64,000 nt of DNA from positions 22,185,501-22,249,500 of the forward strand of contig NC_084939.1 of the NCBI RefSeq assembly GCF_958298935.1, given 5' to 3'. Position numbers and translations under genes: made by a program. The notes under the pieces are model-generated. The model was given only the letters and a program-made list of their open reading frames with translations, made no database searches and was not told the origin of the DNA. This document shows, one piece after another, positions 11,940 through 22,175 of the stretch (positions are counted from its first letter, which is position 1; each line of letters opens with the position of its first letter). The stretch comes from Phragmites australis. Its lineage: Eukaryota; Streptophyta; Magnoliopsida; Poales; Poaceae.

Positions 11940-12224
11940 TTAATGACGAAATACGATACAATAATGACGTTTAATCTCATATGGCATGAAAAATAAAAAT
12001 GCCACCGAATAGTATCTCTTTCTATGACGATAGTATAATCGTCATAAAATGTAAGCCATTTTATGATGATTTCATGAATTTCATCACTAAGTACATTCTA
12101 TGATACATATTCTGTGACAAAACGCGTGATGCAGAAAATACATTACTATTATTATTGTGTGACAAAAATATTATTATACCGTGATGATAACATATCATCA
12201 TGGATAGTCAGATTTCTTGTAGTG
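11940..12224. repeat. Subterminal inverted motifs and 3' terminus (GTAGTG)
   Basis: Motifs such as ATGACGATAGTATAATCGTCAT, TTTTATGATGATTTCATGA and CGTGATGATAACATATCATCA form short palindromes leading to the TTTCTTGTAGTG end. They differ from the GGCAGTGATA motif of the other CACTA elements, so this is a separate family. Confidence 0.6.
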
Positions 12225-12822
12225 GGTATAGGTCTTAAATAGAAGAAAAAGATTTTGGTTGGAGTGGCTGCTCTATATTAGATTATATGATATGGTAATG
12301 TAACAATATTGCTTTTAATAAAAAGACAATCATATCTTTTATGCTGGCTATTTTCAGATGTACCTATTGATTGAGATATTAGAGATTGCTAAAAAAGTGG
12401 GATAGGGAGGAGGTACACATGGTTTTCTAGGCATTAGAGCTGGCCACCATGGATTTCTTCACCAATAATAGACGGCGGTTTGGTAATTGACTTAGTGGTG
12501 GATGATATGCTATACATCATGTGGTCTTTTATTTAACTATTGCTTTTTTGAACTTTCGGTTGAGAGTTGAATATGATGTAATAATGAATTAGGCTGACGG
12601 AAACTGTATTTCAATATTAGAACAAAGCTTTCTTTATTAAAAAAAGTAAAATCGTGTCTGTGTATATCTAAACGATGCAGAGGTTGAAACGGGTTTATAT
12701 TTTCTATTTTTTTTAAGACTCCTACAAACACCCAGCCAAAAGAAAGCTTGTGCATCAACACCTACAATTACCGAATTGATCCACATTGTCTAACGTGTCT
12801 CTGACATGCGCTTGTTGCAGTG
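12225..12822 (+). mobile_element. LINE 3' fragment (uninterrupted copy)
   Basis: This 598-bp block aligns by eye along its whole length with 32246-32763 plus 34076-34095 plus 35495-35549, that is, with a LINE copy once two insertions are removed. Decayed coding text near its start (KKKILVGVAALY, then ...GRRYTWF) matches the C-terminal end of plant non-LTR retrotransposon ORF2; the rest is 3' untranslated sequence. It starts exactly at the CACTA end at 12224, which fits insertion of that CACTA element into the LINE. Confidence 0.7.
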
Positions 12823-12831
12823 ATACCAAGC

Positions 12832-15072
12832 TGTAACACCCTACTTTACAACTAAGCCTATTTATATGAAAAATAGGACATTTTGGCAGCATTTCCTCTA
12901 TAAAGAGGTATAACTGACCAAAAGAAATATCACAAACAGGCAGAAACAGATATAACCAGCATATATATAACCTTCACGACGCTACCAGCGTCTCACCACA
13001 ACATGAACCAAGCAAACGACAGACCACCAAAAACACCATTTATAACACCGGTTGAGCTATCAACATGGTGATGAGGTAGTGTGTGCAGCTACCAAGATCC
13101 ATCCCCAAAATGCACGTCAACATCTAAACATACCTGTAAAGAAAGCACGGGTGAGATTCGAAAATCTCAGCAAGTGAAAGGTACTTTAACAAAAAGCTAT
13201 TTAGCCACAGTTGAATGTGCTAACAATTCTAAATAGAAACTAGTAATGAAACAGACCGCCACCACTAGGAGAAATAATTCTGACTAAGCAAGTCCAACAA
13301 TAACATTAAATATTTTAACAATCGATTGGTATAAGCCTTCAGAGCCGCATATATATCTATATACAAGCTAACTTAAAGGAAATAAAATTTGATGCGAAGG
13401 ATTCATTGAATTCCATAAGAAGACATAACCATGTACATGATATGCTCTCCTTACCCTTACCCCTCCTCGGGTAACGTAAGGGTGTGCACCATACCCTAAG
13501 AAGACATAACCATGCATATGATATGATCTTCTCACCCTTACCCCTCCTCGGGTAACGTAAGGGTCACCCTTACCCCTCCTCGGGTAACGTAAGGGTGTGC
13601 ACCGTACCCCTCCTCGGGTGACATACGGTACTGTACCGGTACGGTCGCGGCCAGAAGACGACGACAAACTTCCAATGCATGAGATATATATGTATGACGT
13701 GCTTCAAGCATAACCGACATAACTCCCGAAAAATGCTTGAGACTTAAAACAACATTGCATAAAACAATAATGAACAACTGCAGAATGGCATATCGTACTT
13801 ACTGCACTTCATAGATCAATCATCGAGTAAACTTCTGGAAAAGTAAACAGCATAGTAACCAGCTCATAATCAGTTATTCAGATCAGATGAATGCATTGTA
13901 ATTAAAGAATGTAGGTAACCCAATAACAGGTTAAAGCGTAGTCATACAATACATTCACTTGCCTTTACCGACGATGAAGAAAATTTCGATCAAGAACGTC
14001 CAGAAATAGTACCACCTGGACAGGCATACTATTAGAACTAAAACACATAAAATATGAAGCGTCAATTCTACGTCTGAAAACGTCGCGTATACGCCTACAT
14101 TCAAAAAAACTGAACAGACAATTGTATCACATGAAATGATACATTATTTTCAATTCAGAGTCGAACTAAAATCTCACTAATTAGACTTCGCTCTGATGAT
14201 CGAAATAAATACTTCGACTCGGATATCGTATCTTCGAATCAATAATGATTATCGAAACGAAACAGACTATTGATCACATGAAATAATACGACAGGAATTG
14301 ATTGATTTGATTTAATCCAACCACAAATGTTCAGAAATTACCGAGAAATCGCCTTCGAAAAAATGACGACGAATCCGACGAAAATCCGAAATTTCCAACT
14401 TTCCCCTTTTTCTTTTTTTTTCTCTTTTTCTCTTCTTCTTTTTTTCCTCTTTCTTCCTTTCTCTTTCCTGGCTTCTTCTTCCAAGCTGCTTCGGCTCTTC
14501 TTTGCTCAGTTGGCTGCTGCTGCCTCTTCGGTGATGCACGGCGGCCAGCAGCGGCGCAGGCAACCGGCGGCGGCGCGGCGCAGCGGAGCGGTGAGCAGCT
14601 GCAGCGGCGGCGCGCAGGCCGGCGGACGGCAACGGCGCAGCACGGCTTGGCGAGCAGGTGGTGTGGCGGCGCCGGAGCAGGAGTGGTGCGGCAGGAGGTG
14701 GCGCGGCGCAGACGGAGCAGCGACTGCAGGGGAGAGAGAGAGAGACGCGAGAGAAAGAAGACGCGGGCGTGAGAGAGAGAAGCGGAAAAATGCGAGCACC
14801 CGAAGTATCTGGATGGATCGGGTTGAGGACCGATCCATCCGATACTTATCCTCTTTTTTTATTTTTATTTTCAAAACAACGAACGGTCTAAATTTATTGG
14901 ACTCGCTACGGGTCTCAAAGTGCCCGGAACAGACATATGAATAGCAAAATGGGTTCGTCTCGACGAGATGAACGCAACCACGGTCTCCGATCGGCCATAC
15001 GAGCAACGGATCAAAAAGTCAAAATTCGGTCAAATTCCTTTCATTTCTTTCCTCCAAAAATTCGGTATTACA
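12832..15072 (-). mobile_element. LTR of a minus-strand Ty3-gypsy element
   Basis: On the plus strand it starts TGTAACACCCTAC and ends CGGTATTACA. In element orientation it therefore reads TGTAATACCG...GGGTGTTACA, with a polypurine tract just outside at 15073. Length about 2.24 kb. Its interior holds a minisatellite (13450-13640), a C/T-rich tract (14400-14470) and a GC-rich segment (14520-14770) that produces long but non-genic reading frames on both strands. As the copy next to the 3' end of pol, this is the 3' LTR. Confidence 0.8.
13450..13640. repeat. Minisatellite inside the gypsy LTR
   Basis: The unit CTTACCCCTCCTCGGGTAAC plus GTAAGGGT and a spacer is repeated about four times, with variants (GTGACATACGG in the last). 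CCCTTAC and GTAAGGG within a unit make each copy a potential hairpin. Confidence 0.8.
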
Positions 15073-15090
15073 TTCTTCCCCCCTTAAAGG
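15073..15090 (-). other. Polypurine tract of the gypsy element
   Basis: The plus strand reads TTCTTCCCCCCTTAAAGG; on the element strand this is a purine-rich run ending at the LTR start. It primes plus-strand DNA synthesis and fixes both the element orientation (minus) and the LTR boundary at 15072. Confidence 0.75.
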
Positions 15091-17240
15091 AATTCGTCCT
15101 CGAATTCTGCCGTTTTCATAGCAACTATGGAATAGAGGTAAAATATTTCAAAACTTATGACTCACCAGTCTCAAAGAGCTCAGGATACTCCTTGCGCATT
15201 CGTTCTTCAAGTTCCCAAGTAACTTTTCGTTCTGTTTGATTTGTCCAAAGGACTCTCACAAACTTGATAGTCCTCCTCCTCATAACTCGCTCTGAGGAAT
15301 CCAGAATACGTACTGGGTGGCACTTTACGGTCAGATCTTTCTCTATCGTAATTGATTCAACATCAATTTTATGCTCAGGGTCTCTCAGATATTTTCTTAA
15401 CATAGAACATGGAAGACATTATGTACTCCACTCATTGAGTCTGGTAAATCAAGACGGTATGCCAAACTGCCTACTCGGTCTGTGATTAGAAATGGACTAA
15501 TGTACCTCGGATTAAGCTTCCCAGAGATACCAAAACGTACAATACCTTTAGTTAACGACACTCTGAGAAGAACATAGTTACCAACTGAAAATTCTAAGTC
15601 TCGTCTCCGAATATCTGCATAGCTCTTCTATCGACTCTGAGCAGTCAACAAGTTCTGATGTATTTGGTACACCTTCTCTAAGGTTTGCTGGACCAAATTT
15701 GGACCAAGTAGTGATCTCTTTCCAACGGAATCCCAACACAAAGGAGAAACACACCTTCGACCATACAAGGCCTCAAAGGGAACCATCTAAATACTAGCTT
15801 GATAGCTATTATTATAAGCAAACTCTGCTAAAACTGGGATACAAATTTAAAATCCCGATCTGAAATGATCGGTTTTGGAACATCATGCAACCTCACTATT
15901 TCCCTGATATATAAGGGAACCAAATCATGTGCTGAACTGGTTGTCTTCATTGGAAGGAAATGTGCGGATTTGTAAGCCTATCCACGACAACTCAAATAGC
16001 ATCTCTGCCTCAAGGTGAATGAGACAGCCCAACAACAAAGTCCATAGTGATATGTTCCTATTTCCATTCTGGAATTTATAAGGATTGCATTAATCTTGCA
16101 GGTCTTTTATGCTCAGCCTTTACTTGTTGGCAGACACCACAAGCTGCAACATACTTAGCAATATTCACTTTCATCCTTTTCCACCAAAAATTTTGTTTTA
16201 GGTCTCGATACATTTTGGTTCCACCCGGATGAATTGTATAAGGAGTCCGGTGAGCTTCTCTCAATATATCCATTTTCACATCTGCCTTCTGTGGTACACA
16301 GAGACGTCCTCTAGAGCGTATTGCACCATTCTCATCAATGGTAAATTCCTTTGAATTTTTTTCATCGAAATCCTCTTTCGAACTTCTAAAAGAAGACGAT
16401 CATATTGTTGAGCTTCACGTACACACTCAGGTATAGCAGATTGTATGATCATTTGAGTTTCTTTCTGCACAGTGCCAGCAAAGCAAAAAGATATCCCCAT
16501 CCGATCCAAATCTGAATGTAAAGACATTATTGCTTTAGGTACACCTGTTCTACTAAGGCGTCAGCTACCATATTTGCCTTTCCGGGATGATACTGAATTG
16601 TCAGATCATAGTCTTTGATTAATTCTAACCATCTTCGTTGTCTCAAATTCAGATCTCTTTGAGTGAAAATATACTCGAGACTCTTATGATCAGTGAAAAT
16701 ATCACATGACCCACCATACAGGTAATGCCTCCAACTCTTCAAGGCAAAAACCACTGCAGCCAATTCTAAGTCATAAGTGGGATAATTCTGTTCATGAGTT
16801 TTCAATTGTCTGGAAGCATATGCAATTACCCGACCTTCTTGTATAAGCACCCAGCCAAGTCCAATCCGAGAAGCATCAGTGTAAACTGTGAAACGCTTAC
16901 CACTCTCGGGCAAAGCTAAAATAGGAGCGTTCACCAACTTATTCTTTAATATTTGTAAACTGACTTCACATTCATCAGTCCATACAAATGGAACACACTT
17001 CTCGGTAAGTCTAATCATAGGCTTTACAATAAAATAAAAACCTTGTATAAAATGTCAGTAACGGCCAGCGAATCCAAGAAAACTCCGAATCTCTGTTACA
17101 TTGGATGTGAACTTTACCATTTCGTTGCCTTCTCACTCTTAGAAGGGAAAATGAATCCAAGAACACACAACATTTCTGTTAATACTATACCAGCCAATTA
17201 TGAGACACTCTCTTCGACTAGTTCTAATACCAAGGCATTA
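15091..17240 (-). pseudogene. Ty3-gypsy pol remnant: RT end, RNase H, integrase
   Basis: Read from right to left: a short end of reverse transcriptase (about 17020-17120, SNVTEIRSFLGF) that is frameshifted; an intact RNase H block (17018-16527) with [37 protein letters not shown] and FTDHKSLEY; a linker (16527-16276); the integrase zinc-binding domain (16279-16076, HRTPYTIHPGGTKMYRDLK with CGVCQQ); a broken integrase core (about 16075-15430); and a C-terminal integrase block (15403-15155, RKYLRDPEH, VRILDSSERVMRRRTI, ATWELE-like VTWELEERMRKEYPELF). Gag, protease and most of RT are missing to the right. The Tekay/Del-like order and text identify a chromovirus-type element; non-functional. Confidence 0.85.
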
Positions 17241-17509
17241 GTTGCCTAGAAACATCCTAGCTTGCATTTTTTTGAAGTTTAGATTTAGATTTAAGGCTAA
17301 ATTAGAGTTTCAATGTGATCTAGAGATGCTCATGGTTCTTGCCATTTAGATCATCAAATTAGCTCAAATTTGTTGCAATATTGATTTAATTGTGTAGATT
17401 CACATGATTCTAGTATTATATTTTAAAAATGTAGCTAGAATGTGATGTTTTTTAGCCTTAGGAGGTTTCATCATGTATGGGAATTTTTTCTCTAGATCAA
17501 GATCTAGGG

Positions 17510-17536
17510 AGAGGGAAAGGGAGAGGGAGAGAGAGT
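17510..17536. repeat. Short (GGGAGA)n purine tract
   Basis: AGGGAGAGGGAAAGGGAGAGGGAGAGAGAG-like simple sequence in the leader of the CACTA second gene. No function inferred. Confidence 0.6.
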
Positions 17537-17705
17537 AATGAATTCACATTATTTTGAGCCATAAATTTACGTCAATGTAGATTCAATTGCGTAGACATAT
17601 TATAATCATAACAAGCCCATATTTTCCTTTTTTTAAAAAAATCTTTTTAATTCTGATTTTCAAATTAATTAATTAATATATCTAATTTTGTGGTTGAAGT
17701 TAAAG

Positions 17706-19283
17706 ATGGACAGAGTATGGATGTATGATGCGCCAAGACATGGAGAAATATACATCAAAGGACCTGAGCATCGGAGAGTTCCTAAAATGATTACCCCATA
17801 TGAGAAGATTGATCTATCTGATTTGATGAAGAGGTGGCTTCTGTCCTCATCAAAACCAAATGCATCATCCGCTCAGGAATCTCCAGCGAAGGGCGATCTC
17901 ACAAAAGAGATCGTCAAAGAATTAAGTACCTCACAGATAGATTTCGTGCCTACACTGGATGTTTCTAAGAAAAATGAGCATGGCAAGCCATTTCTGCCAT
18001 CGTTTCAACTCTAAGAAGGTCCGTGGGAGATGAGGAAATTCCACGAATGGTACATGAGGGCATGTCGCACGAGACTCTCCATAATCACTGCTTCTGTCCC
18101 CGCTATCGTTTATCTAAGCGGAGACAACTACCTTATGTTGGATTTTAAGGACATGCACGCTTTGTTCCGCTTCGAAAAACTCAACGTCAATCTCATAAGC
18201 GTGTGGTGCCTGTAAGTGCCTACAATCTACCCCTACGTTCATATATCTACCAATGTATGCTATAGAAGCTAATGACTATTGACTTGTTCTGTAGGATGCA
18301 ATTTAACGATGCGGAAAAGTTGAAGAGGCCCGTCGGATTCATTGATCCGCAACGAATTTTCCAGCCCAATATGGTCGTGAACATAAGGACTGATGACCCT
18401 AGGATTAAGGGGAAGAGTAAAAAGGATAAAGCACGGGTCATAAAAGAAGCGACCAAAACAAAAAGGCTCGACATGTCAACCTACATAGGAAGGGCTACGC
18501 TAGAAATGCAGGACAAGGACTGCATCTTCGCTCCCTACAACTTTAAGTAAGTGTGATACGTTATGAATCTAATATAAGTATTCAACTTAGTTGATCGATC
18601 AAGAATCTAACATAAGTATTCATGTAGCAATCACTATATTTGTATAATGTTGATGCCGAAGTCGAGCAGACTCGTGATCCTTGACTCTGCCGATTTACAA
18701 CAAAAATCCTACCAAGATTTCATTGACGTTATACAGAGGTAAAGGAAATCTCTCATACTTAAAATTCTTATAAATTATTTATGAATTGATAATTAATTAT
18801 TGGCATTCGAATAGGGCCTACAAGTGGTATGTAATGAAAGGTGGGATACACGATGCAGACAAGCTGGATGCGATGACGGTCCGTACACACTTTCCGATAA
18901 TAACACACTTCTAATTCTTGTATCCCACTATTAATGACGAAGAGTTTTATTGAACTAACGAATACGTTGCATTTTTATTTGTAGTGCCACAAGCAATGTT
19001 TCAATAGCGTTCTTTGTGGATACTATGTTTGCTAGATTTTTAGGTAAACAGGAGGTACACAACGAACCCTGAGGACGTAAGTTATCATTGCGCCTGCACA
19101 TTCTTATTTGGTTATGTTTCCGTTGTCAGTAGTGTTTTAACTCTTTTAGTTATGTCTTCAATCTAGGCAAGGATGATCCAATGTGCCAACCAAGCTCTCA
19201 CCGACAAAGAAATCCAAAACGTCCAACGTGACATGTGCGAGTTTATTATGCACGAAGTCATCCACAAGAACGGCAGACTTTGA
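17706..19283 (+). pseudogene. CACTA second gene with Ulp1-like (C48) peptidase domain
   Basis: The exon chain can be read with GT-AG introns: 17706-18211 (starts MDRVWMYDAPRHG; in-frame TAA at 18012, then WEMRKFHEWYMRACR), 18295-18546 (MQFNDAEKLKRPVGFIDP...FAPYNF), 18628-18738 (NHYICIMLMP...LVILDSADLQQ), 18815-18878 (AYKWYVMKGG), 18985 onward (CHKQCFNSVLCGYYVC) and 19167-19283 (TDKEIQNVQRDMCEFIMHEV). The His of NHYI, the Asp of LDSAD and the Cys of LCGYY fit the C48 catalytic triad. A TAG directly after GYYVC stands where the family has Glu. Such proteins accompany TNP2 in many grass CACTA elements; whether they deconjugate SUMO is not established. Two stops make it inactive. Confidence 0.8.
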
Positions 19284-19496
19284 TCGCGGAGGCGAATTAG
19301 CTAGCCATCCAAGGCTTTGTGTGTGGGAGAGCGACTCTTAGCTATATAGGCTTGTGATGTTGTAAATATTATTGTACTTGTGTTAAATATTGAAATCTGT
19401 GATGCTATGTGATGCTATTCATATTATTATTGAAACTGTGTGAAATCTAGATGGAATAAAATATATTCTAATTATTTTTTTGAAAGAAATACATAC

Positions 19497-19805
19497 CACA
19501 GGCGGTTCTCTTACGGAACCGCATGTGGAAATCTTTATATCTAAGGCAGCAGCTAATGTGGACCGCCTGTGAAAATCAATTTTCAAAGGCGGTTGACATA
19601 AAGAACCGCCTCTGGAAAACTATTTCCACAGGCGGTTTATTAAGCCAACCGCCTGTGAAAATAGATTTCCACAGGCGGTTGACATAAAGAACCGCCTGTG
19701 GAAATCCATTTCCACAGGCGGTTCTTTATGTCAACCGCCTGTGGAAATCATTAGCCTTTGGTTCCAGGCGGGTGCGCTAAACGCTTGTGAAAAGACGTTT
19801 TCACC
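19497..19805. repeat. Palindromic CCACAGGCGGTT subterminal array
   Basis: About ten copies of (T)CCACAGGCGGTT and its complement AACCGCCTGTGGA alternate every 30-40 bases, separated by TCTTTATGTCA-like spacers that are themselves inverted. The array ends 20-30 bases before the GTAGTG terminus. Expected to fold into long imperfect hairpins and to bind the element's transposase. Confidence 0.8.
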
Positions 19806-19834
19806 CGCCTGTACAGTATCGTTCTGTAGTAGTG

Positions 19835-20282
19835 CGTACTTCCCTTTGAACATCGGCTCTAGCGCTTTCCCATCTTCTTAACCCGAAATAAAATAGCTGA
19901 GGAAAAGAAGATTCCTTTTAGCAGCGTCCTTCCCAGAACAACGGACTATCTTGTACGCCAGTTGACTGGCTTGACGACGACTCGGAGTTGCTATGCGCAC
20001 ATGCATGGCCTTGTCAACCATGGGAGGCATTATGATTCTTACTTATTGGGTGTTTAGTTCTTAGTAGGAGGTTTTATAGAGCTATATCGTATAAGTAAAT
20101 TGAGAGGAATTACGGTGGATAGAGTTATATTTGTTGAAAAGAAGATTGTTTAGTTAGTTGGTTGTATCTGACTAGACGGTCTCGACTGAGTTTTTATTTG
20201 GTTAATTGAATCTAAGACCGTATAAACGGATGCAAGAGTTAAGATTGTGATTGGTTATTTATATAAAAATAATTTTATAATA
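19835..20282. other. Start of the duplicated upstream region; possible MITE
   Basis: 19930-20035 resembles 41110-41260 (TTGTACGCCAGTTGACTGGCTTGACGACG against TTTACGCCGGTTGACTGACTTGACGACG), marking the start of the segment shared with the second ankyrin copy. From about 20048 (GGGTGTTTAGTTC) to about 20411 (ACCAATCAAACCCATG) the sequence is AT-rich with weakly inverted ends, as in hAT-type MITEs. No genes seen. Confidence 0.35.
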
Positions 20283-20767
20283 TTGATAAATGATCTGTTT
20301 ACATAAATAGATACAGAGTCTGTATCCGTCGAACCATACTGCAAAGTGAAGTTTGAATCGAGCTTCATTCTCAAGTCAGAATGAGACCGTTTATTTGCAC
20401 CAATCAAACCCATGCTGTCACATTAGAATTATGATTCCTACTACATTATGGAGGTCTAGTGGGAGGCTGTACAAACAAGAAACAAGCTCACAAGCCAAGC
20501 AAGAAGGTTGCATCCAAAGCAAGTTGATAAATGATCTGTTTACATAAATAGATACAGAGTCTGTATCCGTCGAACCATACTGCAAAGTGAAGTTTGAATC
20601 GAGCTTCATTCTCAAGTCAGAATGAGACCGTTTATTTGCACCAATCAAACCCATGCTGTCACATTAGAATTATGATTCCTACTACATTATGGAGGTCTAG
20701 TGGGAGGCTGTACAAACAAGAAACAAGCTCACAAGCCAAGCAAGAAGATTGCATCCAAAGCAAGTTG
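20283..20767. repeat. Direct tandem duplication, 241-bp unit
   Basis: 20283-20523 and 20524-20764 are nearly identical. The only difference seen is AAGGTTGC against AAGATTGC near the unit ends. The four bases TTGA are shared at the outer edge. The duplication lies 1.4 kb upstream of the ankyrin gene and is absent from the second copy of the region. Confidence 0.9.
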
Positions 20768-22062
20768 AAGCAGCAGCTTCATAATGTAACATGACCATTG
20801 TGTGGTGGACATTAATCTTCTGAATCAGTCCGTAGTTGGTTTCTTCTCATGATGTAACATCTAGGTTATTAATTTGGTCGGTCTTCTTCTTATGGAGCCG
20901 TCCCTTCCTCGACAAGGTGACTCGTTCAGCATCCCCGGTTACGGGTCTTGGCCACACAGTGGGTAGACTCGAGTTTGGGCACACAATGAGCGGTGCACAA
21001 TCTTCGGAATCAGTCGTAATTGTTTTCTTGTGGGAATGTAACATCAGGGAGACTTCAAGTCAGCCAGTTTTCTTGGCGCGTCTATAGGGAGCTGTCCCGG
21101 TCCTTTCTCACGCCGTTCAGTGATTCGCGGATGGTACCTAACAGTGCGTTGATGCTCCGAGCGCCCTCCAATTCTTTCCACGTTAAGGATTAGTATATAT
21201 ATTTGCAAAGGCAATTGACTTAAAAGCGAAAAGTATGGTACACTTGTACAATGCGTAAAAATAGTTGTTGAATCCCTATTACTAATTTAGAATAAATAAG
21301 TGTCAGCATATAAATAAACCAAATCAAATATCTTCTTCGATATAATTTTCATTTTTTTATATGTCACCTTCAGTCTGATTTATTTTTAACTTGCATAGGT
21401 TTGTGAGACAGCGGCAATCCATTGTACTGTGATGAGGTTTACCAATGTGAGAGCCGTAGAGATTTATCCTAAAAGAATTTGCAGTAGACTTTGACTAATC
21501 TTTTCTCTATCGTCATGATTGTTTAGTTGCTGTTATTTAGTTTCGTTCTATATGGGATTCATCTATTTAATGGTAGATATCGTGCGTAGTTGTGATGTAT
21601 CTCAAAATATTCGTCAAACCTCTCACGATACTAATGATCAGTCGAACACGATTTTACTGAATACACCTAGGTTCGAGACACAGCATTCTCTTAATAAAAT
21701 CCTAGAACGTCCTCCCCGATGCTTATTTTTTTATCAAAAATATCCAATCCGATCCTGTGCTGTGCATAAGAAGATGTACACAAGAGATGTAGCGCGCTTT
21801 TGTGTCAGTAGGACGTACGCATTTTGTGTGGTGCATGTTCCAGCAGGAGATTAGTTGCTGACTGCTGAACACGTTATTGCTGACGCATTTTGACAGCGGA
21901 GATGTACACGTTGTTGCCGACTGTTGAACAGTGCACTGTAATCTTCTGAATCTTCAGGTTGACTTTGAGTCAGTCTGTCTTCTTGGCGCATATATGGAGT
22001 CGTCCCAGTTAATGTGAGCTATTATCGCATCCGCGTGGGATTATATTCCAGAGCGAACCATC
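20768..22062. promoter_or_regulatory. Ankyrin gene upstream region with repeated modules
   Basis: A module containing AATCTTCTGAATCAGTC, TTTCTTGTGGGAATGTAACATC and GTCAGCCAGTTTTCTTGGCGCGT-type text occurs about three times (near 20810, 20995 and 21940). From about 21030 to 22235 the sequence is collinear with 41280-42390 upstream of the second copy. A direct role in expression is inference; the modules may also be traces of earlier duplications of the promoter region. No coding sequence seen. Confidence 0.4.
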
Positions 22063-22070
22063 TTATAAAT
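22063..22070 (+). promoter_or_regulatory. TATA box of the ankyrin-PGG gene
   Basis: TTATAAAT lies 106 bases before the first in-frame ATG at 22176 and is conserved at 42280-42287 in the duplicate, within the same text (ACCATCTTATAAATCCAC). No ATG in the same frame lies between it and 22176. Confidence 0.6.
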
Positions 22071-22175
22071 CCACGCAACAACCTCGCTCGTCATACGCAA
22101 GCACGCCACCACTCGGCACGGCATTCTTTTCCATCGTCTAAAAAAGCTCGGCACGGCATACACAAACTTGGTCCC

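Larger units (their letters stand above)
10437..12224 (+). mobile_element. 3' portion of a second CACTA family
   Basis: The right end reads TTTCTTGTAGTG at 12213-12224, the mirror of the classic CACTACAAGAAA terminus. It is preceded by a subterminal field (about 11940-12210) of TGACGATAGTATAATCGTCA-like inverted motifs. Upstream, 11320-11580 encodes a helical stretch (EKAARIKELEEIVQEQR, then EEANKSNKKNEDHMALF) like the C-terminal coiled coil of Ptta/En/Spm CACTA proteins. No 5' terminus of this family is present, so the left part was lost; the junction with copia gag near 10437 is approximate. Between 10440 and 11320 I see no confident coding blocks. Confidence 0.65.
17250..19834 (+). mobile_element. 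3' half of a third CACTA family (Ulp1-bearing)
   Basis: The right terminus reads GTTCTGTAGTAGTG (19821-19834), giving CACTACTACAGAAC as the inverted end. It is preceded by a dense palindromic subterminal field with CCACAGGCGGTT. The body carries the decayed second gene with a C48-protease-like domain. The left end and transposase gene are missing: the sequence meets the truncated gypsy pol at about 17240. Confidence 0.75.

Noticed and set aside
13368..13777. Protein with repeated YVTRGGVR units
   Set aside because: Translation of the LTR minisatellite, not a repeat protein.
14327..15006. Long overlapping reading frames on both strands (up to 205 codons), Arg/Ala/Ser-rich
   Set aside because: They lie wholly inside the gypsy LTR (12832-15072), exist in several frames at once because of GC-rich, stop-poor text, and show no family resemblance.
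19497..19805. CRISPR-like regularly spaced repeat
   Set aside because: Repeats alternate in orientation, spacers are themselves repeated, and the array sits at a CACTA terminus in plant DNA.
21519..21854. 111-codon frame upstream of the ankyrin gene
   Set aside because: The equivalent stretch in the duplicate is disrupted by indels, and the peptide shows no family features.
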